Assembly: GCA_036655975.1 (NCBI GenBank)
Contig: JAVVPD010000014.1
Span: forward strand, 1-33,322
Length of the DNA: 33,322 bases
Direction: 5' to 3'
Origin: CASQEL01 sp036655975
GTDB taxonomy: Bacteria; Desulfobacterota; Desulfovibrionia; Desulfovibrionales; Desulfovibrionaceae
Position numbers and translations under genes: made by a program. The notes below the pieces were generated by a model that was not told the origin of the DNA, did not search any database, and saw only the letters and a program-made list of their open reading frames with translations. Shown piece by piece: positions 6,210-13,500 of this stretch. The first letter of the stretch is position 1. Each line of letters begins with the position of its first letter.

Positions 6210-7571
6210 ATGATAACCCGCTCTTGGAGCCCTTCTGCGGCCTGTACAGACTTTGTGGCTGAGCTTGCCCCCGCCGCCATTCCCGCTCAGGCTATTGATT
6301 GCGTTAAACGCTATTATTTAGATTGGTTAGGATGCGCCGTGGGGGGCATGGTTGATGCCCAAGCCAAAGCCATTCAGCGTATTACTGCCGAAGCCGGCGG
6401 TACGCCTCAAGCCCACGTGCTGGGCACCACCCAGCGCACCGCGCTGGGGCATGCCGCTATGTGTAATGGGTATTTCGGTCATATTCTTGAAATGGATGAT
6501 GTGGACCGCACCTCCATTTCCCATCCGGCTACGGTGAATATTCCCGCCGCTTTGGCTGTGGGTGAGTATCTGCACAAAAGCGGTATAGAAATGCTGACCG
6601 CCATCGTGGCAGGCTATGAGGTCATGCTGCGTATCGGCACGGCTATCACTCCAAATCACTACAAAATATGGCATACCACCGCTACCACCGGCGTGTTTGG
6701 TGCGGCCATGGCGGCTGGCTGGTTGTTGGGTTTAAGACGTCCTCAACTTGATTGGGCTTTGGGCAATGCCGGCACTATGGCTGCAGGCTTGTGGCAATTC
6801 CTTCCTGATGGTGGCATGAGCAAATTCCTTCATGCCGGTATGGCAGCCTCTAACGGCGTGTTGGCAGCCAATCTGGCTCACTGCGGCTTTACCGGGGCCA
6901 CCCATATTTTAGAAGGGGCGCAGGGCTTTTTTGCCGGCTACGCGCGTCAGGCCGTGGACGAAAATCTCTTTAGAGATTTCGGCACGTTCTGGCGGTCAGC
7001 CGGCGTTTCCTTCAAGCCCTATCCCTGTTGTCGGCACACCCATTCAGGCATTGACGCTGCTATGGATATTTGTCGCCAAGCCGCAGGTGAACCCATTTCC
7101 AAAGTTACCGTGGGAACCTATAGCACGGCCCTTCAGGTGGCTGGAGCTCTAGAACCTACAGATACCCGAACCGCCAAGTTCAGCTTGCGCTACTGTATTG
7201 CCAGTACCCTGCTGCGCGGTACGGCTCAGGAAGAATACTTTAGCCTTGAGGCCGTCACGGAACCAAAGGTGCAACAAATGCTGCACAAGGTTGTTATGGC
7301 GGTGGATCCCGAAATCGACAAGAAGGTGCCAAAATCTTGGCCGTGTTCCATTGAGGCTGTCACGGTGAGCGGAAAGATTCTCAAGAGCTATAGTAATGAC
7401 CCTACGGGTGATCCAGAAAATCCCCTTACCTGGGACGGTGTTATCAAAAAATTCCGCTTTATGACCGGTGGTATTATTTCCACCGCCGCCGCCGATGGTG
7501 CGATAGATTACTGCAAAAATCTCGAAAATGTACGGGATTGCGGGGAGATTTTCACCATTCTTAGCAAATAG
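6210..7571 (+). CDS. MmgE/PrpD family protein (dehydratase, decarboxylase or epimerase of a polycarboxylate)
   Basis: A 453-residue cytoplasmic protein with the MmgE/PrpD fold. Visible family signatures are LGCAVGG near 40-46, the HILEMDDVDRTSISHP segment at 91-106 (acidic pair D96/D97 and H105 in the active-site region), a Gly/Ala-rich helix block GVFGAAMAAGWLLG, and KPYPCCRHTHSGIDA near 270-284. Known members include 2-methylcitrate dehydratase, cis-aconitate decarboxylase and iminodisuccinate epimerase, all acting on di- or tricarboxylates. Its place between the hydro-lyase and the dicarboxylate carrier suggests it isomerises, dehydrates or decarboxylates the imported acid, upstream of or beside the hydro-lyase step. 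The exact reaction cannot be told. The ribosome binding site CGGAG precedes the ATG by 7-8 nt. Confidence 0.87.
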   Translation: MITRSWSPSAACTDFVAELAPAAIPAQAIDCVKRYYLDWLGCAVGGMVDAQAKAIQRITAEAGGTPQAHVLGTTQRTALGHAAMCNGYFGHILEMDDVDRTSISHPATVNIPAALAVGEYLHKSGIEMLTAIVAGYEVMLRIGTAITPNHYKIWHTTATTGVFGAAMAAGWLLGLRRPQLDWALGNAGTMAAGLWQFLPDGGMSKFLHAGMAASNGVLAANLAHCGFTGATHILEGAQGFFAGYARQAVDENLFRDFGTFWRSAGVSFKPYPCCRHTHSGIDAAMDICRQAAGEPISKVTVGTYSTALQVAGALEPTDTRTAKFSLRYCIASTLLRGTAQEEYFSLEAVTEPKVQQMLHKVVMAVDPEIDKKVPKSWPCSIEAVTVSGKILKSYSNDPTGDPENPLTWDGVIKKFRFMTGGIISTAAADGAIDYCKNLENVRDCGEIFTILSK

Positions 7572-7646
7572 TGGGTTTGAGCAGCCGTGCGCTATTGGGG
7601 CGGGTGTGCTGTCGTATTCTGTTTTCAACCTGAAATTGGAGAGAAC

Positions 7647-9044
7647 ATGAGTAAACCTATTAGAATTATTATTTGTCTTGTGCCCATGCTTTTATTGTTG
7701 TGCCCTGCGCCTGATGGGCTTTCGGAAAAAGCGTGGCACATGTTCCCTTTTTATATAAGTACCATCATGGGCATCATGCTCAACCCTGTACCCGAAGCCG
7801 CAGTGCTCCTTATTTCTCTTGGGTGTTACAGTGTGTTTTTTAATGGCATAGGCGTGGCCCTTTCTGGGTACGCTTCGGTGACAACATGGCTAGTATTCTC
7901 GGCCTTTCTTATCGGTCAAGCCTTCATTGAAACAGGCTTGGGCCGGCGTATAGCCTATCATCTTATCGGACGTTTCGGGCGTACTACTTTAGGCTTAGGC
8001 TACGCTGCCGCCATTACCGATTTAGCCATTTGTCCAGCCACCCCTTCCAATACCGCGCGTACCGGTGGCATTGTGTACCCCATTTTTCGTAGTCTTTCTG
8101 TGGCCTTGGGGTCAGAGCCGGACAATAATCCCCGACGTATTGGCAGTTATTTTGCCTTGGCGATGTATCAGATAAGCTTATGCTCTGGGATCATTTTCCT
8201 CACCGGTTTAGCGTCCAATACCTTGGTACACGCCTTCACCAAGCAGGTGCTAAATTTGGATATCAGTTGGGCCCAATGGTTCATCTACTTTTGTGTGCCC
8301 GGTATCGTGGCCTTAGCGATTGCGCCCTATGCCGTGTACAAACTCTATCCCCCCGAACTCAAAGTTATAGACAATAAGCCCATCGCTGAAAAAGGCTTGG
8401 CGGAACTGGGGCCCATGAGCGGTAAAGAAAAACTGCTTTTATTGTTCTTTTTCTTAGCTATTTTAGGGTGGGCTACGGCCAGTATCACCAAGGTCAATGC
8501 CACTGCCGTGGCCATGGGCTTTGTTGCAGCCTGCCTTGCCACGGGTGTCATGACTTGGGAAAAGCTTGCCACACAAAAGTCTGCCTGGGCCACACTGATT
8601 TGGTACGGCGGTATTCTTAGCCTTGCCAGTGGGCTTGCCAAAGAAGGTTTTTTTAAGTGGCTGGGGAGTTTTATCTCGTCCCATGTGAGTTTTGATGGCG
8701 TTAGTCCCATGTTGGTACTGTTGGTACTCCTACTGGTCAGCATAGTGGTGCGCTATTTGTTTGCCTCGCTGGCGGCCTATGTCACGGCTATTCTTCCCGT
8801 GCTGTACACTATTGGTTTGGTGGCTGGCGTGAATCCTGTCCTCATGTTTCTTGTGCTGGCGGCTTCTTCTTCCTTTGCCAGCCTGCTCACCCACTATGGC
8901 AATGCCTGTGGCCCTGTGCTTTACGGTACTGGGTATGTAGATCAGGCCACTTGGTGGAAGGTAGGTACGATTATCGCCGGCATATGCATATTGGTGTATG
9001 CGGTGATCGGTTTGCCTTACTGGAAGCTGCTGGGCGTCTGGTAG
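7647..9044 (+). CDS. DASS/SLC13-family dicarboxylate carrier, CitT/TtdT-like antiporter
   Basis: A 465-residue inner-membrane protein from ATG 7647, chosen because GGAGAG lies 3-8 nt upstream; the frame is open further up to 7587 but without a ribosome binding site. About a dozen hydrophobic segments are present. The substrate-loop signature CPATPSNTARTGGIVYPI lies near residues 131-148, containing the SNT motif of the family, and the second repeat has SFASLLTHYGNACGPV near 415-430, matching the LTHYGTG block of CitT and TtdT. Those relatives exchange citrate or L-tartrate for succinate. Directly followed by a fumarate reductase, an exchange of an external hydroxydicarboxylate for succinate is the natural reading. 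Substrate identity remains inferred. Confidence 0.87.
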   Translation: MSKPIRIIICLVPMLLLLCPAPDGLSEKAWHMFPFYISTIMGIMLNPVPEAAVLLISLGCYSVFFNGIGVALSGYASVTTWLVFSAFLIGQAFIETGLGRRIAYHLIGRFGRTTLGLGYAAAITDLAICPATPSNTARTGGIVYPIFRSLSVALGSEPDNNPRRIGSYFALAMYQISLCSGIIFLTGLASNTLVHAFTKQVLNLDISWAQWFIYFCVPGIVALAIAPYAVYKLYPPELKVIDNKPIAEKGLAELGPMSGKEKLLLLFFFLAILGWATASITKVNATAVAMGFVAACLATGVMTWEKLATQKSAWATLIWYGGILSLASGLAKEGFFKWLGSFISSHVSFDGVSPMLVLLVLLLVSIVVRYLFASLAAYVTAILPVLYTIGLVAGVNPVLMFLVLAASSSFASLLTHYGNACGPVLYGTGYVDQATWWKVGTIIAGICILVYAVIGLPYWKLLGVW

Positions 9045-9063
9045 CCTAACGCAATTTTCAATA

Positions 9064-9089
9064 GTGCGCCGCCCCATGGGGCAGCGCAC
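9064..9089 (+). other. Intercistronic hairpin immediately before the frdC ribosome binding site
   Basis: GTGCGC-C-GCCC (9064-9074) pairs with GGGC-A-GCGCAC (9079-9089), one internal C/A mismatch, around a short CATG-type loop. The frdC Shine-Dalgarno TAGGAGG begins 2 nt later (9091-9097). There is no T run. It separates the uptake/dehydration genes from the reductase genes and could act as an RNase barrier, giving different mRNA levels for the two parts. Confidence 0.6.
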
Positions 9090-9102
9090 ATAGGAGGAAT
9101 CC

Positions 9103-9738
9103 ATGCAACAAACTTTTACCGGCCCTACCACAGCGCCTACGCGTTTGGATTTTTTTCAAGCCGTATCCGGTGTGCTACTGATATTTTTTTTGTGGGCACA
9201 TCTGCTCATGGTGGGCAGCGTCATTATTAGTCCAGACATCATGAATTTTCTAGGCTGGTTTTTCGAAGCGACGTACATGGCGCAGATAGGTGGCCCCATA
9301 GTATTTTTGCTCATGCTGGCGCATTTTGTTATTGCCGCGCGCAAGATGCCCTTTAAAGCCGGAGAGTGGAGCACGTTCTGGCGACACGCCGTAACGCTGC
9401 GCCATAAGGATACTTGGATGTGGATTGTCCAAGTGGTGACGGCTTTGGTTATTCTCGTGATGGCGAGCATCCACATGTATACCGTACTTTCTACTCTACC
9501 CATCAATGCCACTACCAGCGCCCACCGCGTATACGGAGGCTGGCTCCCTTTTTATCTTGTGCTGTTACCCTTAGCCGAGCTTCATGTGGGCATCGGATTT
9601 TACCGTCTGGGCGTGAAGTATGGGTACATTACCCGCGCCACGCGTTCGCGGTGGCAGTGGGGCGAAAATATAATGATGATTGGCTTTATCCTCATCGGCC
9701 TTTTAACCCTGCTGCGTCTATGGCTGCTGGTCGGATAG
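9103..9738 (+). CDS. frdC: Fumarate reductase cytochrome b subunit (dihaem, Wolinella type)
   Basis: A 211-residue membrane protein with five hydrophobic helices. Four haem-ligand histidines are found one per helix: H33 (LWAHLL), H74 (LAHFV), H124 (ASIHMY) and H161 (AELHVG), the pattern of dihaem Wolinella FrdC (H44, H93, H143, H182). E159, two residues before H161, lines up with Wolinella Glu180, the key residue of the transmembrane E-pathway that carries protons with electrons. It would anchor FrdAB on the cytoplasmic face and oxidise menaquinol. GGAGG precedes the start. Gene order C-A-B is that of Wolinella and Campylobacter. Confidence 0.92.
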   Translation: MQQTFTGPTTAPTRLDFFQAVSGVLLIFFLWAHLLMVGSVIISPDIMNFLGWFFEATYMAQIGGPIVFLLMLAHFVIAARKMPFKAGEWSTFWRHAVTLRHKDTWMWIVQVVTALVILVMASIHMYTVLSTLPINATTSAHRVYGGWLPFYLVLLPLAELHVGIGFYRLGVKYGYITRATRSRWQWGENIMMIGFILIGLLTLLRLWLLVG

Positions 9739-9748
9739 GGGGCACGAT

Positions 9749-11602
9749 ATGCGTATTTTTCAAACAGATTTACTGTGCATAGGCGCAGGTTTAGCCGGTG
9801 AAAGGGTGGCTGTGGAGGCTGCTCAGGCCGGATTTGAGGTTATTTGTCTTTCGTTGGTTCCGCCGCGCCGTTCGCATTCTTCAGCAGCACAGGGGGGAAT
9901 GCAGGCAGCCCTTGGTAATTCTATCATGGGTCAGGGTGATTGCCCCGATATTCATTTCAACGATACGGTCAAAGGCTCGGACTGGGGGTGCGATCAAGAA
10001 GTCGCGCGTATGTTTGCGGACACGGCACCTATAGCCATGCGTGAAATGGCCTATCTGGGCGTACCGTGGAATCGCGTTGTGCCCGGTGAGCATACCTATT
10101 TTAAAGGCGGTAACCCTTTTCAGGCCGTGGAAAAAGCCGAGAACGAAGGGCTTATCCATTCCCGCGCCTTTGGGGGTACGGCGAAATGGCGCACCTGTTA
10201 TACTTCTGACGGCACGGGCCACTCGGTGCTTTTCACCTTAGATAATCGCCTGTTGCAACTGGGTGTTACCGTGCACGACCGCACCCAAGCGGAGATACTC
10301 ATTCATGATGGTGTGTCCTGCCAGGGTTGCATAGCCCGTTGCCTGCGTACGGGGGAATTGGTGGCGTATTTGGCGAAGTCTACGCTTATTGCCACGGGTG
10401 GGTACGGGCGCATCTACAAGGCCACTACCAATGCCGTTATTTGTGATGGTGGTGGTCAGATTGCCGCATTGGAGACGGGGCTTGTGCCCATGGGCAATAT
10501 GGAAGCTGTGCAATTCCACCCCACGGGTACTGTCCCCACGGATATTCTGGTAACTGAGGGGTGTCGGGGTGATGGTGGCACTCTGTTGGACGTTAACGAA
10601 TATCGCTTTATGCCCGACTATGAACCCGAAAAGGCCGAGCTAGCTTCACGCGATGTGGTCTCGCGCCGCATGACCGAGCATATGCGTAAGGGGCTGGGGG
10701 TTAAAAGTCCCTATGGCGATCATCTGTGGCTGGATATCCGCCATTTGGGCGAAAAGCACATCACCACAAATCTACGTGAAGTGTACGAGATCGCCACTAA
10801 TTTCTTGGGCGTAAACCCCATACAGCAGCTTATTCCCGTGCGCCCCACACAGCATTACAGCATGGGCGGTGTACGCACGAATAAAGACGGTGCGACCTAT
10901 GGTCTTAAGGGTCTCTATGCCGCTGGTGAAGCCGCCTGCTGGGATATGCACGGTTTCAACCGCTTGGGGGGGAACTCCTTATCTGAAACTATTGTGGCTG
11001 GGCGCATTGTGGGTCATAAAATTGTAGAATTTCTGCAAGGAAACCAAGTGAGCTTCTCCACTGGAGCCATGAACGACGCTGCTGCCCAAGTGCGTACGCG
11101 TATCAACGCCCTTATGCACGGAGGTCGGGAGGACTGCACCGCTCTACGTAATGCCATGCAGGATGTAATGATGGAACATGTGGGGATTTTCCGTAATGGC
11201 AAGGATCTGCAAATGGGTGTGGACAAATTGCAAACGCTGCTGGAACGCAGCAAGAACATCAGCTTGCACGGCGGCTCTGTTAAGGGCTTTACTCCCGAGC
11301 TTTCGTTGGCTTTACGTGTGCCGGGTATGATTAAATTGGCTTTATGTACGGCATACGGGGCGCTGATGCGTACCGAAAGCCGTGGGGCACATGCCCGTGA
11401 GGATTACCCAGAACGTAATGACCGTGACTGGCTTAATCGTACTTTGGCGCTATGGAAAGAGGGAGATTCCCTCCCCACTCTGAGCTATGAAAACACGACA
11501 CCGTGGTTTGAAATTCCGCCTGGTGAGCGCGGTTACGGCGGTGGCAAGATTATTGTTGCGGATATTCCGCCAACAATGATTAAGACCAAGGAAGGAGAAT
11601 AA
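9749..11602 (+). CDS. frdA: Fumarate reductase flavoprotein subunit
   Basis: A 617-residue protein very close to Wolinella FrdA as I recall it. Residues 8-17 form the dinucleotide-binding start (LLCIGAGLAG). H43 in RSHSSAAQGGMQA is the histidine that binds FAD covalently. The active site is intact: FHPTG, TEGCRGDGG, the catalytic Arg in ELASRDVVSR, the substrate His in QHYSMGGV, and the Arg in FNRLGGNSLSE. It is somewhat shorter at the C-terminus than the 656-residue Wolinella protein. It reduces fumarate to succinate on the cytoplasmic side with electrons from FrdB. It starts 10 nt after frdC. Given the unusual hydro-lyase upstream, a fumarate analogue such as a methylated derivative is an alternative substrate, but the active-site residues look standard. 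Confidence 0.95.
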   Translation: MRIFQTDLLCIGAGLAGERVAVEAAQAGFEVICLSLVPPRRSHSSAAQGGMQAALGNSIMGQGDCPDIHFNDTVKGSDWGCDQEVARMFADTAPIAMREMAYLGVPWNRVVPGEHTYFKGGNPFQAVEKAENEGLIHSRAFGGTAKWRTCYTSDGTGHSVLFTLDNRLLQLGVTVHDRTQAEILIHDGVSCQGCIARCLRTGELVAYLAKSTLIATGGYGRIYKATTNAVICDGGGQIAALETGLVPMGNMEAVQFHPTGTVPTDILVTEGCRGDGGTLLDVNEYRFMPDYEPEKAELASRDVVSRRMTEHMRKGLGVKSPYGDHLWLDIRHLGEKHITTNLREVYEIATNFLGVNPIQQLIPVRPTQHYSMGGVRTNKDGATYGLKGLYAAGEAACWDMHGFNRLGGNSLSETIVAGRIVGHKIVEFLQGNQVSFSTGAMNDAAAQVRTRINALMHGGREDCTALRNAMQDVMMEHVGIFRNGKDLQMGVDKLQTLLERSKNISLHGGSVKGFTPELSLALRVPGMIKLALCTAYGALMRTESRGAHAREDYPERNDRDWLNRTLALWKEGDSLPTLSYENTTPWFEIPPGERGYGGGKIIVADIPPTMIKTKEGE

Positions 11603-11603
11603 T

Positions 11604-12383
11604 ATGGGACGCAAACTTCATATAGATATATTCCGGCATAATCCCCTAGACCCTGATTCGACACCACGCATGCAAACCTTTGTGGTGGAAGAATACACCA
11701 GTATGACGCTGTTTTTGGCGCTGACGCATATTCGGGAAAATTTGGATCCCACAGTGCAGTTTGACTTTTGCTGCCGCGCGGGTATCTGCGGTTCTTGCGG
11801 CATGGTTATTAATGGTCGCCCCGGCTTGGCTTGTCATACGCGCACGGCAGACCTGCCCGAGCATATTACCCTGCATCCCTTGCCGGTGTTCCAACTTATT
11901 GGGGATCTCTCGGTGGATACGGGCACGTGGTTTCGGAATGTGGGCGCAAAAATCGAATCGTGGGTACATACCAGCAAACCCTTTGAAGCCCAAGCACAGG
12001 AAGAGCGTATGTCCAACGAATTAGCCAATAATATCTTCGAGCTAGACCGTTGCGTAGAATGTGGCTGCTGTGTGGCCGCTTGCGGCACAGCCCTTATGCG
12101 TAACGACTTTATCGGAGCCACCAGTATCAATCGGCTAGCGCGTTTTTATATAGACCCGCGCGACGAGCGCGCACCCCGCGATTACTATGAACTGGTAGGT
12201 GACGATAACGGGGTATTTGGCTGTATGGGTTTATTGGCCTGTGAAGATGTCTGCCCCAAAAAGATTCCCCTGCAAGACCAATTGGGCATTATGCGTCGTA
12301 TGGCCTCTTTGGAATCGGTGCGTGGATTCATCCCCCAGAACCTGCGGGATAAATTCTCGTGCGGCTGTGGGGGCAAGCATTGA
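11604..12383 (+). CDS. frdB: Fumarate reductase iron-sulfur subunit
   Basis: A 259-residue protein carrying the electron relay. The N-terminal ferredoxin domain holds the [2Fe-2S] ligands C57, C62, C65 and C77 (CCRAGICGSC, then GLAC). The C-terminal domain has C150, C153, C156 and C160 (CVECGCCVAAC) and a further set in GCMGLLACEDVCP for the [4Fe-4S] and [3Fe-4S] centres. The last residues include CGCGG, whose role I do not know. It begins 1 nt after the frdA stop, with AAGGAGAAT as ribosome binding site inside frdA. It links FrdA to the dihaem FrdC. Confidence 0.95.
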   Translation: MGRKLHIDIFRHNPLDPDSTPRMQTFVVEEYTSMTLFLALTHIRENLDPTVQFDFCCRAGICGSCGMVINGRPGLACHTRTADLPEHITLHPLPVFQLIGDLSVDTGTWFRNVGAKIESWVHTSKPFEAQAQEERMSNELANNIFELDRCVECGCCVAACGTALMRNDFIGATSINRLARFYIDPRDERAPRDYYELVGDDNGVFGCMGLLACEDVCPKKIPLQDQLGIMRRMASLESVRGFIPQNLRDKFSCGCGGKH

Positions 12384-12404
12384 TCCTGCCTTTGGCATAG
12401 TAAT

Positions 12405-12444
12405 GTCCCCCGACGCACGTTGAGCAAAACGTGCGTCGGGGGAC
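12405..12444. terminator. Strong bidirectional hairpin between frdB and the convergent GntR-type gene
   Basis: GTCCCCCGACGCACGT (12405-12420) and its exact complement (12429-12444) form a perfect 16-bp GC-rich stem with an 8-nt loop TGAGCAAA. There is no uniform T run, only TGTGTT, so termination may be partly Rho-dependent. Its position between two convergent stops supports a transcription end for both sides. Confidence 0.75.
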
Positions 12445-12460
12445 TGTGTTGCCACTGTGT

Positions 12461-13219
12461 TTATAAAATTTTCGGTGTATCCGTTTCGGGCTGTATACGA
12501 TTTTGGATAGCTATTTGATCTTCAATAGAACGCAAGGCTGAACGCAGATGCCCACGCATAGCTTCAGCAGCAGCCACGCCGTCACCCCGCCGAATGTGTT
12601 CAAAGATAGTTCGGTGGTTTCGGAGTACGCTGGAATGGCGGGAGTAAGTCCTGAGGCTCCGACTGCGTGAATATTCCAACATATTGTATAGGCAGTTATA
12701 CATGCGGATAAGCAGCGTGTTATGCGAAGCCTGCACCATGGCAAAGTGGAAATTTTTGGAGGCATCGGTAACGCTGAGGCTCATGCGTATTTCCACTTCC
12801 ATCTGAACAATACTCCGCTCCATGCTCTCTAGGTCCTTTGGGGTGGCCCGAGAGGCCGCGAGATTTGCAGCCATTACTTCCAGTGCTTCACGTGTTTCAA
12901 AAAGATCGGTGAGTGTTTTCAGGGGGTCGGTCACCGCAAAGTCAATGATGTCCAGCATAGCGCCCATGTCCACAGTGCGAACCACCACACCCTTGCCGCG
13001 AACCTGTTCCACAACTCCTAAAAATTCAAGTATTTTTAGAGCTTCCCGCACGGGAATGCGGCTCACCCCAAAAGAAATAGCCAACTCACGCTCGGAGGGC
13101 AGGCTGGTGTCTGGTGCGATGGCCCCAGTAGCTATAGCCTGCCGGATTCGCTGGACAATCTGCAAGTACAAGGGGGTACCAGGGGTAAACTCGCCGCAAT
13201 TGAAAAGATGAGAAAACAT
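12461..13219 (-). CDS. GntR-family regulator, FadR/FCD subfamily
   Basis: A 252-residue protein. The N-terminal winged helix-turn-helix (TPLYLQIVQRIRQAIATG, then LPSERELAISFGVSRIPVRE, residues about 14-60) is typical GntR. The C-terminal helical FCD domain follows, with the metal/ligand pattern D...FHFAMVQASHN, NHRTIFEHI and MRGHL. FCD regulators sense small carboxylates such as lactate, pyruvate, glycolate or fumarate-related acids. It is convergent with the frd operon and is the best candidate to bind the TGGTATACC sites at 4370 and 4513; this is inference from family habits. The start follows GGGAG with short spacing. Confidence 0.9.
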   Translation of the reverse strand: MFSHLFNCGEFTPGTPLYLQIVQRIRQAIATGAIAPDTSLPSERELAISFGVSRIPVREALKILEFLGVVEQVRGKGVVVRTVDMGAMLDIIDFAVTDPLKTLTDLFETREALEVMAANLAASRATPKDLESMERSIVQMEVEIRMSLSVTDASKNFHFAMVQASHNTLLIRMYNCLYNMLEYSRSRSLRTYSRHSSVLRNHRTIFEHIRRGDGVAAAEAMRGHLRSALRSIEDQIAIQNRIQPETDTPKIL

Positions 13220-13500
13220 CAGGCTCCCAAACCACGCTCCAACTCGAGCGCAGAGGTGTAAAACTTTATCGCTCAGTTTACTGACTGTGCGGATTAGAAA
13301 AGAAATACATATAAATGCTATGAAATAATTTATAGTTACCTAAAGATACACTATGGCTCAATTGCCTGCAATAGTTCTTTTTTGTGCATGTTTAAATTTA
13401 TTTTACAATATGCTGTAGGTAACCCTAAAAGATGAGCTACTTCGTCACAGGACGACCCCGTGTGCCAACGAGCAAACTATGTAACTCTGCTCCCCAGAGG
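13220..13500. promoter_or_regulatory. Control region upstream of the GntR-type gene and downstream of the sigma-54 activator gene
   Basis: No gene is visible. The stretch 13290-13430 is AT-rich. Two inverted half sites, GTTACCTA (13335-13342) and TAGGTAAC (13416-13423), lie 73 bp apart and could be an autoregulatory pair. The TGGTATACC motif of the dicarboxylate operon is absent here. A small CTCTG/CAGAG stem at about 13485-13499 has no T run, so no clear terminator for the activator operon is seen. Confidence 0.4.
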
